Below, in pieces: positions 7,051 to 15,209 of a stretch of 52,060 nucleotides of DNA; position 1 is the first letter of the stretch; every line of letters starts with the position of its first letter. This DNA is from Mycobacteriales bacterium. Lineage in GTDB: Bacteria; Actinomycetota; Actinomycetes; Mycobacteriales; SCTD01. Below the pieces are notes generated by a model, which saw only the letters and a program-made list of their open reading frames with translations, did no database searches and was not told the origin of the DNA. The DNA lies in contig JAUJOY010000006.1 of the NCBI GenBank assembly GCA_030447385.1, forward strand, positions 1 to 52,060, read 5' to 3'. The position numbers and the translations under genes are program-made.

Positions 7051-7820
7051 ACGACTCGCGGGAGCTGTTCCGGCGCCTTCGTGCGGTCACGACGGGGCGG
7101 AAGTCGATCAGCACCGTGATCGCACTGCCGCCTGACGAGCACCGCTTCCTGCACGAGCACCTCGCCGCCGGCGAGATGGACGCGAGCGGCGTCGTGCGCG
7201 CCATGCTCAAGCTGGTCGCCGATGACGAGGCGCTCCGGGACCGGGTGGCGGAGGTGGCGGCGCCGCCCCCACGAGCCGCGACCGAGACCGGCCGGTTGCT
7301 CCGGGTGCTGGAGACGCGCGGGCGGGTCGCCGAGATCATCGAGCTGCTGCCGACCTCACCACTGCGCGAGCGCGCCAAGGAGCTGAACGAGCGGTGGGAC
7401 AGCCAGATGAGCCGGCGCGCGAAGGCGATCAGCTGCTTCACCGCGGCGTTCTCCAGCTCGTTCGTGGTCCTGCGGGGGGTCCGCTACCTGCAGGTGGCCG
7501 GCCGGCTGCCGCTCGGGGAGGGGCTCACCATCAAGGGTGCCCACATCCACCACTACGTCTGGGGCCTGCTGCTGCTCATGACGCAGGGCGTGGTCGTGAC
7601 GGCGCTGGACCTGCCCACGGGCGACCTCGACATGCGCTACATGTTCCCGTTCGCCGCCGGACTGGCGCTGTCCCTGGACGAGTTCGACCTGCTGCTCGAG
7701 ATCACCGACTGGCCGTGGGCGCAGGACCGGCGTCCGACTCTCGACGCCATGGTCGTCGCGGTCAGCCTGGCGGCCCTCGCAGCCTCCTCCCGCCCCATGT
7801 GGTCCGCCCGCCCCGCCTGA
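7044..7820 (+). CDS. Integral membrane protein with HxHH and LDEF motifs, unknown function
   Basis: The 258-residue product has a soluble helical N-terminal part (about 1-130) and a membrane C-terminal part with about four hydrophobic segments. The membrane part contains KGAHIHHYVWGLLLL and GLALSLDEFDLLLEITDWPW, a pattern (His-x-His-His ... Leu-Asp-Glu-Phe) I associate with a family of uncharacterised actinobacterial membrane proteins; metal binding by the His cluster is possible. The start is uncertain: GTG 7044 overlaps the stop of a short leader ORF. Its stop lies 24 bp before the GH15 gene, so it is probably first in that operon. Confidence 0.65.
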   Translation: MLNDSRELFRRLRAVTTGRKSISTVIALPPDEHRFLHEHLAAGEMDASGVVRAMLKLVADDEALRDRVAEVAAPPPRAATETGRLLRVLETRGRVAEIIELLPTSPLRERAKELNERWDSQMSRRAKAISCFTAAFSSSFVVLRGVRYLQVAGRLPLGEGLTIKGAHIHHYVWGLLLLMTQGVVVTALDLPTGDLDMRYMFPFAAGLALSLDEFDLLLEITDWPWAQDRRPTLDAMVVAVSLAALAASSRPMWSARPA

Positions 7821-7843
7821 CCCGACCGGGGGGAGATCGGCTC

Positions 7844-9763
7844 ATGCACGCAGGCGGTGCGCACGCCGGCTGGGCTCCCGAGCTCGGCGCGCACCGCCTG
7901 ATCGGCAGCGGGACCACCGTCGCGATGCTCTCGCCGGACGCGACCGTGTGTTGGTGGTGCGCGCCCTGCTTCGACGACGTGCCGGTGTGCTGGCAGCTGC
8001 TCGACAGCGGCGGAGGCTTCGCCGGCTTCCCCGGCCTCGCCTTCGTCGACAGCGAGGACGCTCCTGCGGGCGCCACGGCGCACACGCTGCTCCGCTCGCC
8101 GTTCGGGACCGTGCAGGTGCGCGACGGCCTGCTGGCGCACGGGACGGGGGTGGCCCTCGTCCGGCTGCTCCGCCTCGTACCGCGCCCCGGTCTTGCGGGG
8201 CAGGAGGTCGGGCGGGTCGAGCACCACACCGGGCTGCGCAGGTTCGGGGGCGGCTCCTTGGAGCTGTCGCTCGACGGTGAGCGCGCCGTGGGCCGGCACC
8301 CCAGCCGGGACACGGACCACCAGGTGGTTCTCCTGGCCGACGGCCACGTCCTGCGGGACAGCCACGTGGTGAGCACGGTCGCGGTCTCGCAGCGGCGGTG
8401 GAGCGCGCTCGTGCTGGCGGTGGGCTGCGATCCGGGCCGCGACGTGGACGAGCTGCTCGACCATCTCCAGCGCCGCCAGCAGATCGAGGCGGCGGCGCTG
8501 CACGCCTCCCGGCTCCCGCAGCACCATCCCGAGCGTGCCCGCGACGCACTCGCCGTCATCCGGGCCTGCACCTTCACGCCCCAGGGCTCGGTCGTCGCGT
8601 CGCCGACGACGAGCCTGCCCGAGGCGCCCGGGCACGACCGGCAGTTCGACTACCGCTTCACCTGGCTGCGCGACGCCTCGCTGTCCACCGCGGTGGCCGC
8701 TCTGCTCGGCCAGCCGGGCGACGCCCGTCGCTACCTGGACTTCGTGCACACGGCCTGGGACAACAGCGACCTGCTGACCCGCCCGCTGCTCGACGTCCGG
8801 GGGCACCCCGTGCCCCCGGAGGTCGAGGTGGACCACGTGGCGGGATGGGCGGGATCCCGGCCGATCCGGGTCGGCAACGGCGCCGCTGAGCAGCGGCAGT
8901 ACGACGCGATCGGCCTGCTCGTGGAGGCCGTCTCGGTGTACCTGCAGGTCGGCGGGACGCTCGACGGCCGGACCTGGTCGCTGGTCTCGCGACTGGCCGA
9001 CGAGACCGCCGCCGACGACCCGAACTCGGCGCAGCGCAGCAACGGGATCTGGGAGCTGCGCGAACCGCGACTGCTCGTCGACGGTGACATCGGACGTTGG
9101 CTCGTCCTCGACCGGGCGGTGTGGATCGCGCGCGGCTGGCGCCCCTGGACCGCCCGCCGGAGATGGAAGACGGCGCGCGACGTCATCGCCCGGCGGGTGG
9201 TCGCCGCGATCTCCGACGACGGCATGCTGCCGCAGAGCTACGACGGCGACCCCGCCCAGCCCGATGCGGCGTCGCTGATGGCGGTCGCCTTCGGGCTGCT
9301 CCCGAGCGGGGATCCGCGGGCGGGACGGCTCGTCGACGCGGTGCTCGCCCGCTTGGGCGCCGGACCGTACGTCTACCGCTACCCGCCGGGGATCGACGAC
9401 GGGTTCACCGGCTCCGAGGGAGCTTTCGTGCCCATGTCGTTCCTGGCCGTCACCGCGCTGGCGCAGCTGGGCCGGGTGGAGGAGGCCACGCAACGCCTGA
9501 ACCGGCTGTGCGCTGCGCTGCCGCGTCTGCTGTCGGAGGAGGTGGACCCGCAGAGCGGGCGGTCTCTCGGGAACACACCACTGGTCTGGTCGCACGCGGA
9601 GCTCGCCAGAGCGCTGTACGTGCTCGACGCCGCGCAGCGCCGCGACCAGTGGGGGCTGCCGGGGCTGTGGGCCTGGCGGCTGGCGCGCTACACCAGGCTG
9701 CGCGTGCAGCACCTGGCCAGCAGGCAGGACAGCCGGAGACCGACGTCCGAGGAGGACACATGA
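7844..9763 (+). CDS. Glycoside hydrolase family 15 (glucoamylase / trehalase-like)
   Basis: The 639-residue protein has the GH15 architecture: N-terminal beta-sandwich (about 1-250) with the typical AHRLIGSGTTVAMLSPD opening, and an (alpha/alpha)6 barrel. Motifs seen are FDYRFTWLRDAS, EQRQYDAIGLLVEA, the general-acid region SNGIWELREP (Glu404) and the general-base region TGSEGAFVPMSF (Glu525), so both catalytic carboxylates are present. Bacterial GH15 enzymes hydrolyse alpha-glucosidic links in maltooligosaccharides, or trehalose in actinobacteria; which applies here cannot be told. No signal peptide is seen, so it acts in the cytoplasm. It is preceded by GGGGGGAG and its stop overlaps the next start (ATGA). 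Confidence 0.9.
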   Translation: MHAGGAHAGWAPELGAHRLIGSGTTVAMLSPDATVCWWCAPCFDDVPVCWQLLDSGGGFAGFPGLAFVDSEDAPAGATAHTLLRSPFGTVQVRDGLLAHGTGVALVRLLRLVPRPGLAGQEVGRVEHHTGLRRFGGGSLELSLDGERAVGRHPSRDTDHQVVLLADGHVLRDSHVVSTVAVSQRRWSALVLAVGCDPGRDVDELLDHLQRRQQIEAAALHASRLPQHHPERARDALAVIRACTFTPQGSVVASPTTSLPEAPGHDRQFDYRFTWLRDASLSTAVAALLGQPGDARRYLDFVHTAWDNSDLLTRPLLDVRGHPVPPEVEVDHVAGWAGSRPIRVGNGAAEQRQYDAIGLLVEAVSVYLQVGGTLDGRTWSLVSRLADETAADDPNSAQRSNGIWELREPRLLVDGDIGRWLVLDRAVWIARGWRPWTARRRWKTARDVIARRVVAAISDDGMLPQSYDGDPAQPDAASLMAVAFGLLPSGDPRAGRLVDAVLARLGAGPYVYRYPPGIDDGFTGSEGAFVPMSFLAVTALAQLGRVEEATQRLNRLCAALPRLLSEEVDPQSGRSLGNTPLVWSHAELARALYVLDAAQRRDQWGLPGLWAWRLARYTRLRVQHLASRQDSRRPTSEEDT

Positions 9764-10341
9764 GCGTGCGCCAGAAGCCGGCCGGGCCACCTGCCGCCAG
9801 CATCCGCCCGCGCAGCGGCGGGATCGGTCGCGGCAGCAGCCCGGCTGCCGAAGCGCTGTCCGATGCGCTGCGCCGAGGAACCGGCGGGTTCCTGGACTTC
9901 CGCCGGCGCACGGCCCTCCTGCAGACCGCCACGGCCGGTGCCCTTGCGGTGGTCGTCCTCTACCAGTTCGGGCTGCTGCGCTCCGTACCCGAACTCCCGC
10001 TGCCGGGGCTCGACGCCGACCGCGTCGACGCCTCGGGGGAGGCGTACGTGCTGCTGAACACGCCCGACTCCGCCATCGGGATCGCCAGCGCCGGGGTCTC
10101 CCTCGTCCTGGCCGGCATGGGCGGTGAGCGCCGGCACGAGGAGACGCCGTGGATCCCGTTGCTGCTGCTCGCCAAGAGCCTGGCCGATGCCGCCGGGGGG
10201 CTCTACCTCACCGCGGAGCAGCTCACGAAGCACAAGCGCGTCTGCTCGTGGTGCACCGTCAGCTCGGCTCTGCTGGTCGCGACGGTGCCCACCGTCCTGC
10301 CGGAGGCGCGCGCCGCGTTGCGGTCACTGCGCCGACGCTGA
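9760..10341 (+). CDS. VKOR-like membrane protein with a CSWC motif
   Basis: This 193-residue protein has an N-terminal cytoplasmic tail (about 1-50) and about four membrane helices (around 55-75, 105-125, 130-150, 165-185). Near the C-terminus HKRVCSWCTVSSALL matches the active-site Cys-x-x-Cys and following Ser/Thr of the vitamin K epoxide reductase family. No other Cys is present, so the loop Cys pair of classical VKOR, which passes electrons to DsbA-like partners, is missing. It may reduce a quinone or be reduced by another partner. It overlaps the GH15 gene by 4 bp and has a strong GAGGAGG ribosome-binding site. Confidence 0.75.
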   Translation: MSVRQKPAGPPAASIRPRSGGIGRGSSPAAEALSDALRRGTGGFLDFRRRTALLQTATAGALAVVVLYQFGLLRSVPELPLPGLDADRVDASGEAYVLLNTPDSAIGIASAGVSLVLAGMGGERRHEETPWIPLLLLAKSLADAAGGLYLTAEQLTKHKRVCSWCTVSSALLVATVPTVLPEARAALRSLRRR

Positions 10342-10378
10342 CCCGACCGTCCCCGACCACGAACAGGAGCACCACCTC

Positions 10379-11395
10379 ATGCCACGAGCCAGTGCTGTCC
10401 CGGAGCGCGGCACGGCCGTCGTCACCGGCGGCACCGCCGGGATCGGCCGGGCAGCCGTCCGGGAGCTCGCGGTGCGCGGGTGGGACGTCGCCGTGCTCGC
10501 GCGAGGGCAGGGGCGGCTCGACGACACCGTGCGAGAGGTACGCGAGCACGGTCGGCGCGGGCTCGGGATCTGCGTCGACGTCTCCGATGCCGCCGCAGTG
10601 GACGGGGCAGCCACCAGGGTGGAGGAGGAGCTCGGCCCGATCGAGCTGTGGGTCAACAACGCCTTCACCGGTGCCATCGCCTTCTTCGACGACGTGACAC
10701 CGCAGGAGTTCGAGCGGATCACGGCGGTGACGTATCTGGGGTACGTGAACGGCACCCGGGCCGCACTGGCACGGATGGCGCCGCGCCGCCGCGGCACGAT
10801 CATCCAGATCGGCTCGGCCCTGGCGTTCCGCGGCATCCCGCTGCAGAGCGCCTACTGCGGCGCCAAGCACGCGATCACGGGGTTCACCGAGTCGGTACGC
10901 GTCGAGCTTCGGCACCGCGGTCTGGACATCTCCCTGTGCGAGGTCCACATGCCGGGGGTCAACACCCCGCAGTTCGACTGGGTGCTGCACCGCGGGATCG
11001 AGCACCATCCCATGCCGGTGCCCCCGATCTACCAGCCGGAGGTGGCTGCCCGCGCCATCGCGCATGTCGCCGAGCATCCGCGCCGCACCATGTGGGTCGG
11101 CCTGCCCACGGTGATGACGATCCTGGGCAACCGGGTCGCCCCCCGGCTGCTCGACCTGTACCTGGCGCGGACCAACGTCCAGGGGCAGCAGTCCCCGCCG
11201 CACGGTCCCCCCGCGCAGCAGGCCAACACCTGGGAGCCGGTGTACGGCGCGGAGGTCAGCGCGCACGGCAGCTTCGACGACAGCGCGCATGCCCGCAGCC
11301 CCGAGCTCTGGGTCAGCCGGCACCGGGGGCTGGTCACGCTGCTGCTCGGCGGGGGGACCGGGGCACTCCTGGCGCGCCGCCGCCGCCGCCCGTGA
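10379..11395 (+). CDS. Short-chain dehydrogenase/reductase (SDR)
   Basis: The 338-residue protein has the classical SDR fold: the nucleotide-binding TGGTAGIGRA (about 16-25), NNAFTG in place of NNAG, the catalytic Ser in IQIGSALAF, and YCGAKHA as the Tyr-x-x-x-Lys pair. The C-terminus extends about 70 residues beyond the usual 250, is poorly structured and ends in a hydrophobic segment (GLVTLLLGGGTGALLA) plus an Arg cluster, suggesting a membrane tail. The substrate is unknown. It is 37 bp after the VKOR-like gene with AGGAG upstream, and its stop overlaps the sigma-factor start (GTGA). Confidence 0.88.
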   Translation: MPRASAVPERGTAVVTGGTAGIGRAAVRELAVRGWDVAVLARGQGRLDDTVREVREHGRRGLGICVDVSDAAAVDGAATRVEEELGPIELWVNNAFTGAIAFFDDVTPQEFERITAVTYLGYVNGTRAALARMAPRRRGTIIQIGSALAFRGIPLQSAYCGAKHAITGFTESVRVELRHRGLDISLCEVHMPGVNTPQFDWVLHRGIEHHPMPVPPIYQPEVAARAIAHVAEHPRRTMWVGLPTVMTILGNRVAPRLLDLYLARTNVQGQQSPPHGPPAQQANTWEPVYGAEVSAHGSFDDSAHARSPELWVSRHRGLVTLLLGGGTGALLARRRRRP

Positions 11396-12048
11396 CCGGC
11401 CCGCGACCGGTCGCGGACCGACAGGTGGCGACCGCCCCAGCTGTTGCCGATGGCGCGGTGAACCTTCCCGTGGCCGGCTCCGTACACACCGCCGTGCAGG
11501 TATTCGAAGCTCCGCCGGTGCCGGCCGGGCTGGACGACGAGGCCGCCGTGCACGCCGCCTACCTCGTCCACGGCCCCGAGCTGTACCGCTTCGCCGTCAG
11601 GGGCCTGGGGGATCCGGGTGCCGCGGAGGACGTGGTGCAGGAGACGTTCCTGCGGGCGTGGCGGGCCCGCGACCGCTTCGACGCCGACGTGGCCTCACTG
11701 CGCGTCTGGCTGTTCGCCATCGCCCGCAACGCGGTGATCGACCACGCCAGGGCCGCGGGTGCCCGGCCGTGGCAGGGCAACCTGATCGACCCCCCGAGCG
11801 CGGAGGCGGCCGCCGGCACGGTCGACGACGGCACCGAGCAGCTGATGCGCAGCTGGGCACTCGAGGAGGCGCTGCAGCGGCTGTCCCCAGAGCACCGCCA
11901 GGCGCTCGTGGAGACCGCTCTGAAGGAGCGACCCCACATCGAGGTCGCCGCCGACCTGGGCATCCCGGTGGGGACGGTGCGCAGCCGCATCTTCTACGGT
12001 CTCAAGGCCCTGCGGATCGCCTTGGACGAGATGGGGGTGACACCGTGA
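11392..12048 (+). CDS. ECF-type RNA polymerase sigma factor
   Basis: The product (218 residues from GTG 11392) has sigma region 2 (AAYLVHGPELYRFAVRGLGD, then AEDVVQETFLRAWRARDRF and LRVWLFAIARNAVIDHARA) and region 4 (ALEEALQRLSPEHRQALVE, then AADLGIPVGTVRSRIFYGL). It resembles the SigK/SigL group, consistent with the RskA-like partner encoded next. The first 45 residues are low-complexity, and an alternative GTG at 11458 would give a more typical start. The gene overlaps both neighbours by 4 bp, so it is translationally coupled to the SDR gene and to its anti-sigma factor. Confidence 0.9.
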   Translation: MTGPRPVADRQVATAPAVADGAVNLPVAGSVHTAVQVFEAPPVPAGLDDEAAVHAAYLVHGPELYRFAVRGLGDPGAAEDVVQETFLRAWRARDRFDADVASLRVWLFAIARNAVIDHARAAGARPWQGNLIDPPSAEAAAGTVDDGTEQLMRSWALEEALQRLSPEHRQALVETALKERPHIEVAADLGIPVGTVRSRIFYGLKALRIALDEMGVTP

Positions 12049-12803
12049 CGATGCCGGCGGACCAGCACCGACAGCTGCGTGAGCTGCTCGGCGCGTACGC
12101 CCTCGATGCTCTCGACCCGCCGGCCGTTGCCGCGGTGCAGGCGCACCTCGACGGCTGCGCGGGCTGTCGCGCGGAGCTGGCCGAGATCACGCCGGTGGTC
12201 TCGGAGCTGCGCCGGGTGGACCTGTCCAGGGTCGCCAGCCCGACGACGCCGCCCGCCGACCTGGGTGAGCGGATCCGGGAGCGGGTCGCGCACGAACGCG
12301 TCCTCGTCGACGCAGCGGCGGCTCGGGATCGGCGTCGGGACGCGGGCGTCCGCACGCGCCGGCGCCTGCTGTCCGCCGCCGCCGGCCTGGCTGTCGTGCT
12401 GGCCGCGCTCGGGGTCGGCTCGCTGCTCGGTCGCGCGAGCGCGCCGGCCGTGGTGGCCGGGCCGGCCCCGTCGGCATCGGTGAAGATCCCGCTGGAGTCC
12501 GTGCCGGTGCGCGCGGCGGCGGGCCTCGCAGTGGACCGCGGCGCGGCGTCGGTGATCGCGCACACCTGGGGCGTAGAGGCGAAGATCGTCGCGACCGGAT
12601 TCACGCCAGGGCAGACCTACCGCGCGGCGTTCCGGTCAGCCGATGGGCGGCTCCTGCCCGCCGGGGAGTTCCTGGGCACGGGCGACAAGCCCCTCACCTG
12701 CAACCTGCAGGCCGCCCTGCTGCGACCCGACACCGCGGGCTTCCTCGTGATGGATGCCGGGGGCGCCGTCGTCCTGACCGCGGACCTGCCGGTCCGCTCC
12801 TGA
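12045..12803 (+). CDS. Zinc-finger anti-sigma factor, RskA-like
   Basis: The 252-residue protein has an N-terminal anti-sigma domain with the zinc motif His-x3-Cys-x2-Cys (AHLDGCAGC, about residues 32-40), a helical linker, one membrane helix (LLSAAAGLAVVLAALGVGSL, about 107-126) and an extracytoplasmic RskA-type domain (about 145-252) with VIAHTWGVEAKIVATGFTPG and LLPAGEFLGTG. It would hold the co-encoded sigma factor at the membrane until an outside signal triggers regulated proteolysis. A GTG at 12045 overlaps the sigma stop; an ATG two codons later (12051) is also possible. Confidence 0.88.
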   Translation: MTMPADQHRQLRELLGAYALDALDPPAVAAVQAHLDGCAGCRAELAEITPVVSELRRVDLSRVASPTTPPADLGERIRERVAHERVLVDAAAARDRRRDAGVRTRRRLLSAAAGLAVVLAALGVGSLLGRASAPAVVAGPAPSASVKIPLESVPVRAAAGLAVDRGAASVIAHTWGVEAKIVATGFTPGQTYRAAFRSADGRLLPAGEFLGTGDKPLTCNLQAALLRPDTAGFLVMDAGGAVVLTADLPVRS

Positions 12804-12831
12804 GCGCCGCCGCGCCGCCGGCTGCCCGGGG

Positions 12832-13398
12832 CTAGGCCACCGCCACCGGTCGGGAGGTGCGTCGACGAACCCGGCATCGCAGCAAACGCCGTTCGCCGCG
12901 GACCTCCAGGCCGGCCGACAGCAGTGCTGCCCCGCGGTGCGCTGGCAGCACGCGACCCGCGCGGTCCTCCTCCTGCGCCGCCTCCTGCATCGCGAGCAGC
13001 AGCGCCCGCGCCGCGGCCTCCGGTTCGCGCGCCCCGATCAGTGCGAGGTCCTCACCGAGCAGCCCGAGCAGCAGCGCCCGCTGTCGGTTCTGCTCGTACG
13101 CGGTGCGCTCCCCGCCGCCCCGCTCGACGTAGGCCCGTACGCGGGTCGAGGCTCGGGCGAGGTCGAGCCAGGCGTGCACGATCTGGGGCAGGCGCTCCGC
13201 GCCGGTCGCCGCGTGCTCGAGCGGGCCGTCGATCGCGACGGCGAAGCGCTGGTGCCAGTGCCGCACCAGGGCGGCGGACGTGGCATCGGGATCGGGGTCG
13301 GCGTCGGCAAGAGCACCGTCCTGCAGCAGCTCGCGCCACGCGCGCCAGCCGGGCAGGCTCGAGCGCTCGGGCCGGGGCGGGCCGGCGGGACCTGCCAT
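12832..13398 (-). CDS. Helical protein divergent from a TetR gene; possibly TetR-like without HTH
   Basis: The 188-residue product is almost entirely helical after residue 20 (RHWHQRFAVAIDGPLEHA, VHAWLDLARASTRVRAYVE, ALLLGLLGEDLALIGAREPE, AARALLLAMQEAAQEED). The helix pattern resembles the ligand-binding C-terminal part of TetR-family proteins, but no helix-turn-helix is present. It is divergent from a genuine TetR gene and shares a 63-bp promoter region with it. It might heterodimerise with, or bind the same ligand as, the regulator; both ideas are inference. Start ATG 13398 has GAGGAGG upstream. Confidence 0.5.
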   Translation of the reverse strand: MAGPAGPPRPERSSLPGWRAWRELLQDGALADADPDPDATSAALVRHWHQRFAVAIDGPLEHAATGAERLPQIVHAWLDLARASTRVRAYVERGGGERTAYEQNRQRALLLGLLGEDLALIGAREPEAAARALLLAMQEAAQEEDRAGRVLPAHRGAALLSAGLEVRGERRLLRCRVRRRTSRPVAVA

Positions 13399-13414
13399 CA
13401 CATCCTCCTCGAAT

Positions 13415-13459
13415 GTTGCGTACTCTTGGTATGTACTGCGGGTACGTAACATACTGCGG
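13415..13459. promoter_or_regulatory. Candidate TetR operator(s) between divergent genes
   Basis: GTTGCGTAC (13415-13423) and GTACGTAAC (13442-13450) form an inverted repeat with one mismatch. Overlapping it, TACTGCGG occurs twice in direct orientation (13434-13441 and 13452-13459), 18 bp apart. The second copy overlaps CATACT (13450-13455), a possible -10 element 6 nt before the TetR ATG. Binding here would cover both divergent promoters, as is usual for TetR autoregulation. Confidence 0.5.
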
Positions 13460-13461
13460 TC

Positions 13462-14061
13462 ATGGACCTTGTCAAGTCGCGTCGCGAGGAGGCGGTCGAC
13501 GCCACGCGTGCCGCCCTGCTGGCCGGCGCCGAGGCCCTGTTCGCCGAGAAGGGCTTTGCTGCCACGTCGCTGGACGAGGTCGTCAGCACGGCCCGGGTCA
13601 CCAAGGGCGCCCTGTACCACCACTTCCGCGGCGGCAAGCGGGAGCTGTTCGAGGAGGTGTTCCAGGAGGTGGACCGGCGGCTGGCCGAGCGCATCGCGAA
13701 GGCCGTGCCTGCCGACGCGACACCGTGGCAGCTGGTCGAGAGCGGCATCGACGCCTACCTGCAGGCCTGCACGGATCCGGTCGTACGACGGATCATGTTC
13801 CAGGAGGGCCCTGTCGCCATGGGCTGGACCCGCTGGCGGGAGCTCGACGGCTGCGCCTCGCGGGAGCTGCTGTCCCTCGCGGTGGCGACGCTGCTGGAGG
13901 CCGGTGAGATCCGGCCGCAGCCGGTCGGCCTGCTCACCCGGCTGCTGTTCACGACGCTCGGCGAGGCGGGGATGTCCGTGGCCGACGCCGAGGACCAGGA
14001 GTCAGCCCGGGCGCAGGCCCGGGACCTGCTGCTGGCGCTCGTGGACGGCCTGCGGCCCTGA
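13462..14061 (+). CDS. TetR-family transcriptional regulator
   Basis: The 199-residue protein has an N-terminal TetR HTH (about 10-60): AALLAGAEALFAEKGFAATS, LDEVVSTARVTKGALYHHF, followed by a helical ligand domain with FQEGPVAMGWTRWREL and LLTRLLFTTLGEAGM. The ligand is unknown. Start ATG 13462 lies 6 nt after CATACT and has no Shine-Dalgarno, suggesting a leaderless message. The probable targets are itself and the divergent gene at 12832-13398. Its last 60 bp overlap the end of the opposite-strand HTTM gene. Confidence 0.9.
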   Translation: MDLVKSRREEAVDATRAALLAGAEALFAEKGFAATSLDEVVSTARVTKGALYHHFRGGKRELFEEVFQEVDRRLAERIAKAVPADATPWQLVESGIDAYLQACTDPVVRRIMFQEGPVAMGWTRWRELDGCASRELLSLAVATLLEAGEIRPQPVGLLTRLLFTTLGEAGMSVADAEDQESARAQARDLLLALVDGLRP

Positions 14062-14781
14062 GGCGGGCGCCGGCCGATCCGCTCCGGCCGGCCCACTGGC
14101 GCTGGGCGCGACCAGCCCCGCCGACACCGCGTGCAGCAGCACGGCCGTGCCGCCGAAGACCACGAGCCGAAGGGCCACCAGCGGCGAGGTGCTCGCCAGC
14201 AGCAGGGCCAGCAGGTGGAAGCCGGCGGCCACGGCGGTGCCCGGCCGCCGCAGCCGGCGCACCCACGGGGTGACGGCCAGCAGCGCCTCGACGCCGATCA
14301 GGGCGATCCCGGCGAGCAGGAGCAGCGGCAGTGACGGGAGCGGGAGCAGCGAGGACCACAGCGGTGCGGCCACCACGCCGCGCGCCAGGACGTCCCCGCC
14401 GAGGAACGACTCGTTGACCTTCGCGAGCGCCGCGAAGGCGTACACCGTCGAGAGCTGGACGCGCCACAGCAGCAGCCGCTCCCGGTCGTCGCGGGCCACC
14501 ACCGCGCCCAGGGCCACCGCCATCAGCAGCACCAGGTGGTGGCGGCGCAGCTCCAGCGGGTAGTCGAGCGCGATCCCGGCTCCTCCGCAGAGCAGCAGCG
14601 CCCAGCAGGCGCGGCTCCCGCGGGGACCGCCCCGTCCGGCGAGCAGGCCCGCCCCGCCCACGACCCACAGCGAGAGCACGGCAACCCACGGCAGCGCGGG
14701 CAGGTCCCCGGGACCGCGGGCGGCGACGTCCACCGCCTTGACGAGGACCAGCGCGCCGACGATCCGCTCGGCGCTCAGCAC
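14002..14781 (-). CDS. HTTM-domain membrane protein
   Basis: From GTG 14781 the product is 259 residues with about six hydrophobic segments. The segment LWRVQLSTVYAFAALAKVNESF, taken as two parts LWRVQLSTVYAFA and ALAKVNESF, is the HTTM hallmark (Gln, Tyr, then Lys before a polar Asn/Glu), seen in proteins related to vitamin K-dependent gamma-carboxylase. Bacterial HTTM proteins have mostly unknown substrates. The GTG overlaps the stop of the upstream small gene (GTGCTGA), so the two are translationally coupled and probably function together. The 3' end overlaps the TetR gene by 60 bp. Confidence 0.7.
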   Translation of the reverse strand: MLSAERIVGALVLVKAVDVAARGPGDLPALPWVAVLSLWVVGGAGLLAGRGGPRGSRACWALLLCGGAGIALDYPLELRRHHLVLLMAVALGAVVARDDRERLLLWRVQLSTVYAFAALAKVNESFLGGDVLARGVVAAPLWSSLLPLPSLPLLLLAGIALIGVEALLAVTPWVRRLRRPGTAVAAGFHLLALLLASTSPLVALRLVVFGGTAVLLHAVSAGLVAPSASGPAGADRPAPASGPQAVHERQQQVPGLRPG

Positions 14782-15104
14782 GCGAACGTGCCCGGCTCGG
14801 TTCCGCCCGTACGCCGGACAGCGACCAGATCCGGATGCCGGGCGCACAGCCGGTCCGGCAGCACGCGGCCGGTGTCGACGGCCCGCAGGACGGGCGGAAG
14901 CGGCGCGACGTCGAGCCGGCGCAGCCCCCCCGGTGCCGTCACGCCGGTGTAGGTGACGGGTGGCTCGGCGCTGTACATCTGGAAGGACGCGGGCAGCTCC
15001 GAGACGGGACGCGAGCCCTCCGAGCTCCAGCGGGCGACGAGCATCGAGGCCGGGACCGCGACCTGCAGCGCCGCGACCGCGAGCACGACGGGACGGCTGC
15101 GCAC
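14775..15104 (-). CDS. Small membrane-anchored protein coupled to the HTTM gene
   Basis: The 109-residue product begins with a short basic segment and one hydrophobic helix (PVVLAVAALQVAVPASMLVA) followed by an extracytoplasmic domain containing SFQMYSAEPPVTYTGVT and ending CARHPDLVAV...GTFAC. It has two Cys residues (in LCARHP and at the C-terminus) that could form a disulfide. Start GTG 15104 is chosen because AAGGAG lies 8 nt upstream; GTG 15113 leaves no spacing. Small partners of this type often precede HTTM genes; a shared function is inferred from the 7-nt overlap. Confidence 0.6.
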   Translation of the reverse strand: MRSRPVVLAVAALQVAVPASMLVARWSSEGSRPVSELPASFQMYSAEPPVTYTGVTAPGGLRRLDVAPLPPVLRAVDTGRVLPDRLCARHPDLVAVRRTGGTEPGTFAC

Positions 15105-15209
15105 GGGTCCCACTCCTTGCAGGGGGCTGGACGCTCGACGCTAACCCGTCGCCGGCACCACCGCCGGGTCAGCCGCCGGTCCCGGGCGGGATCGTGTGAA
15201 AATGCACGC

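Noticed and set aside
7637-9790. 717-codon minus-strand frame over the GH15 gene
   Set aside because: Repeated Arg/Gly/Pro-rich sequence and no motif; the plus-strand GH15 gene has all its catalytic residues.
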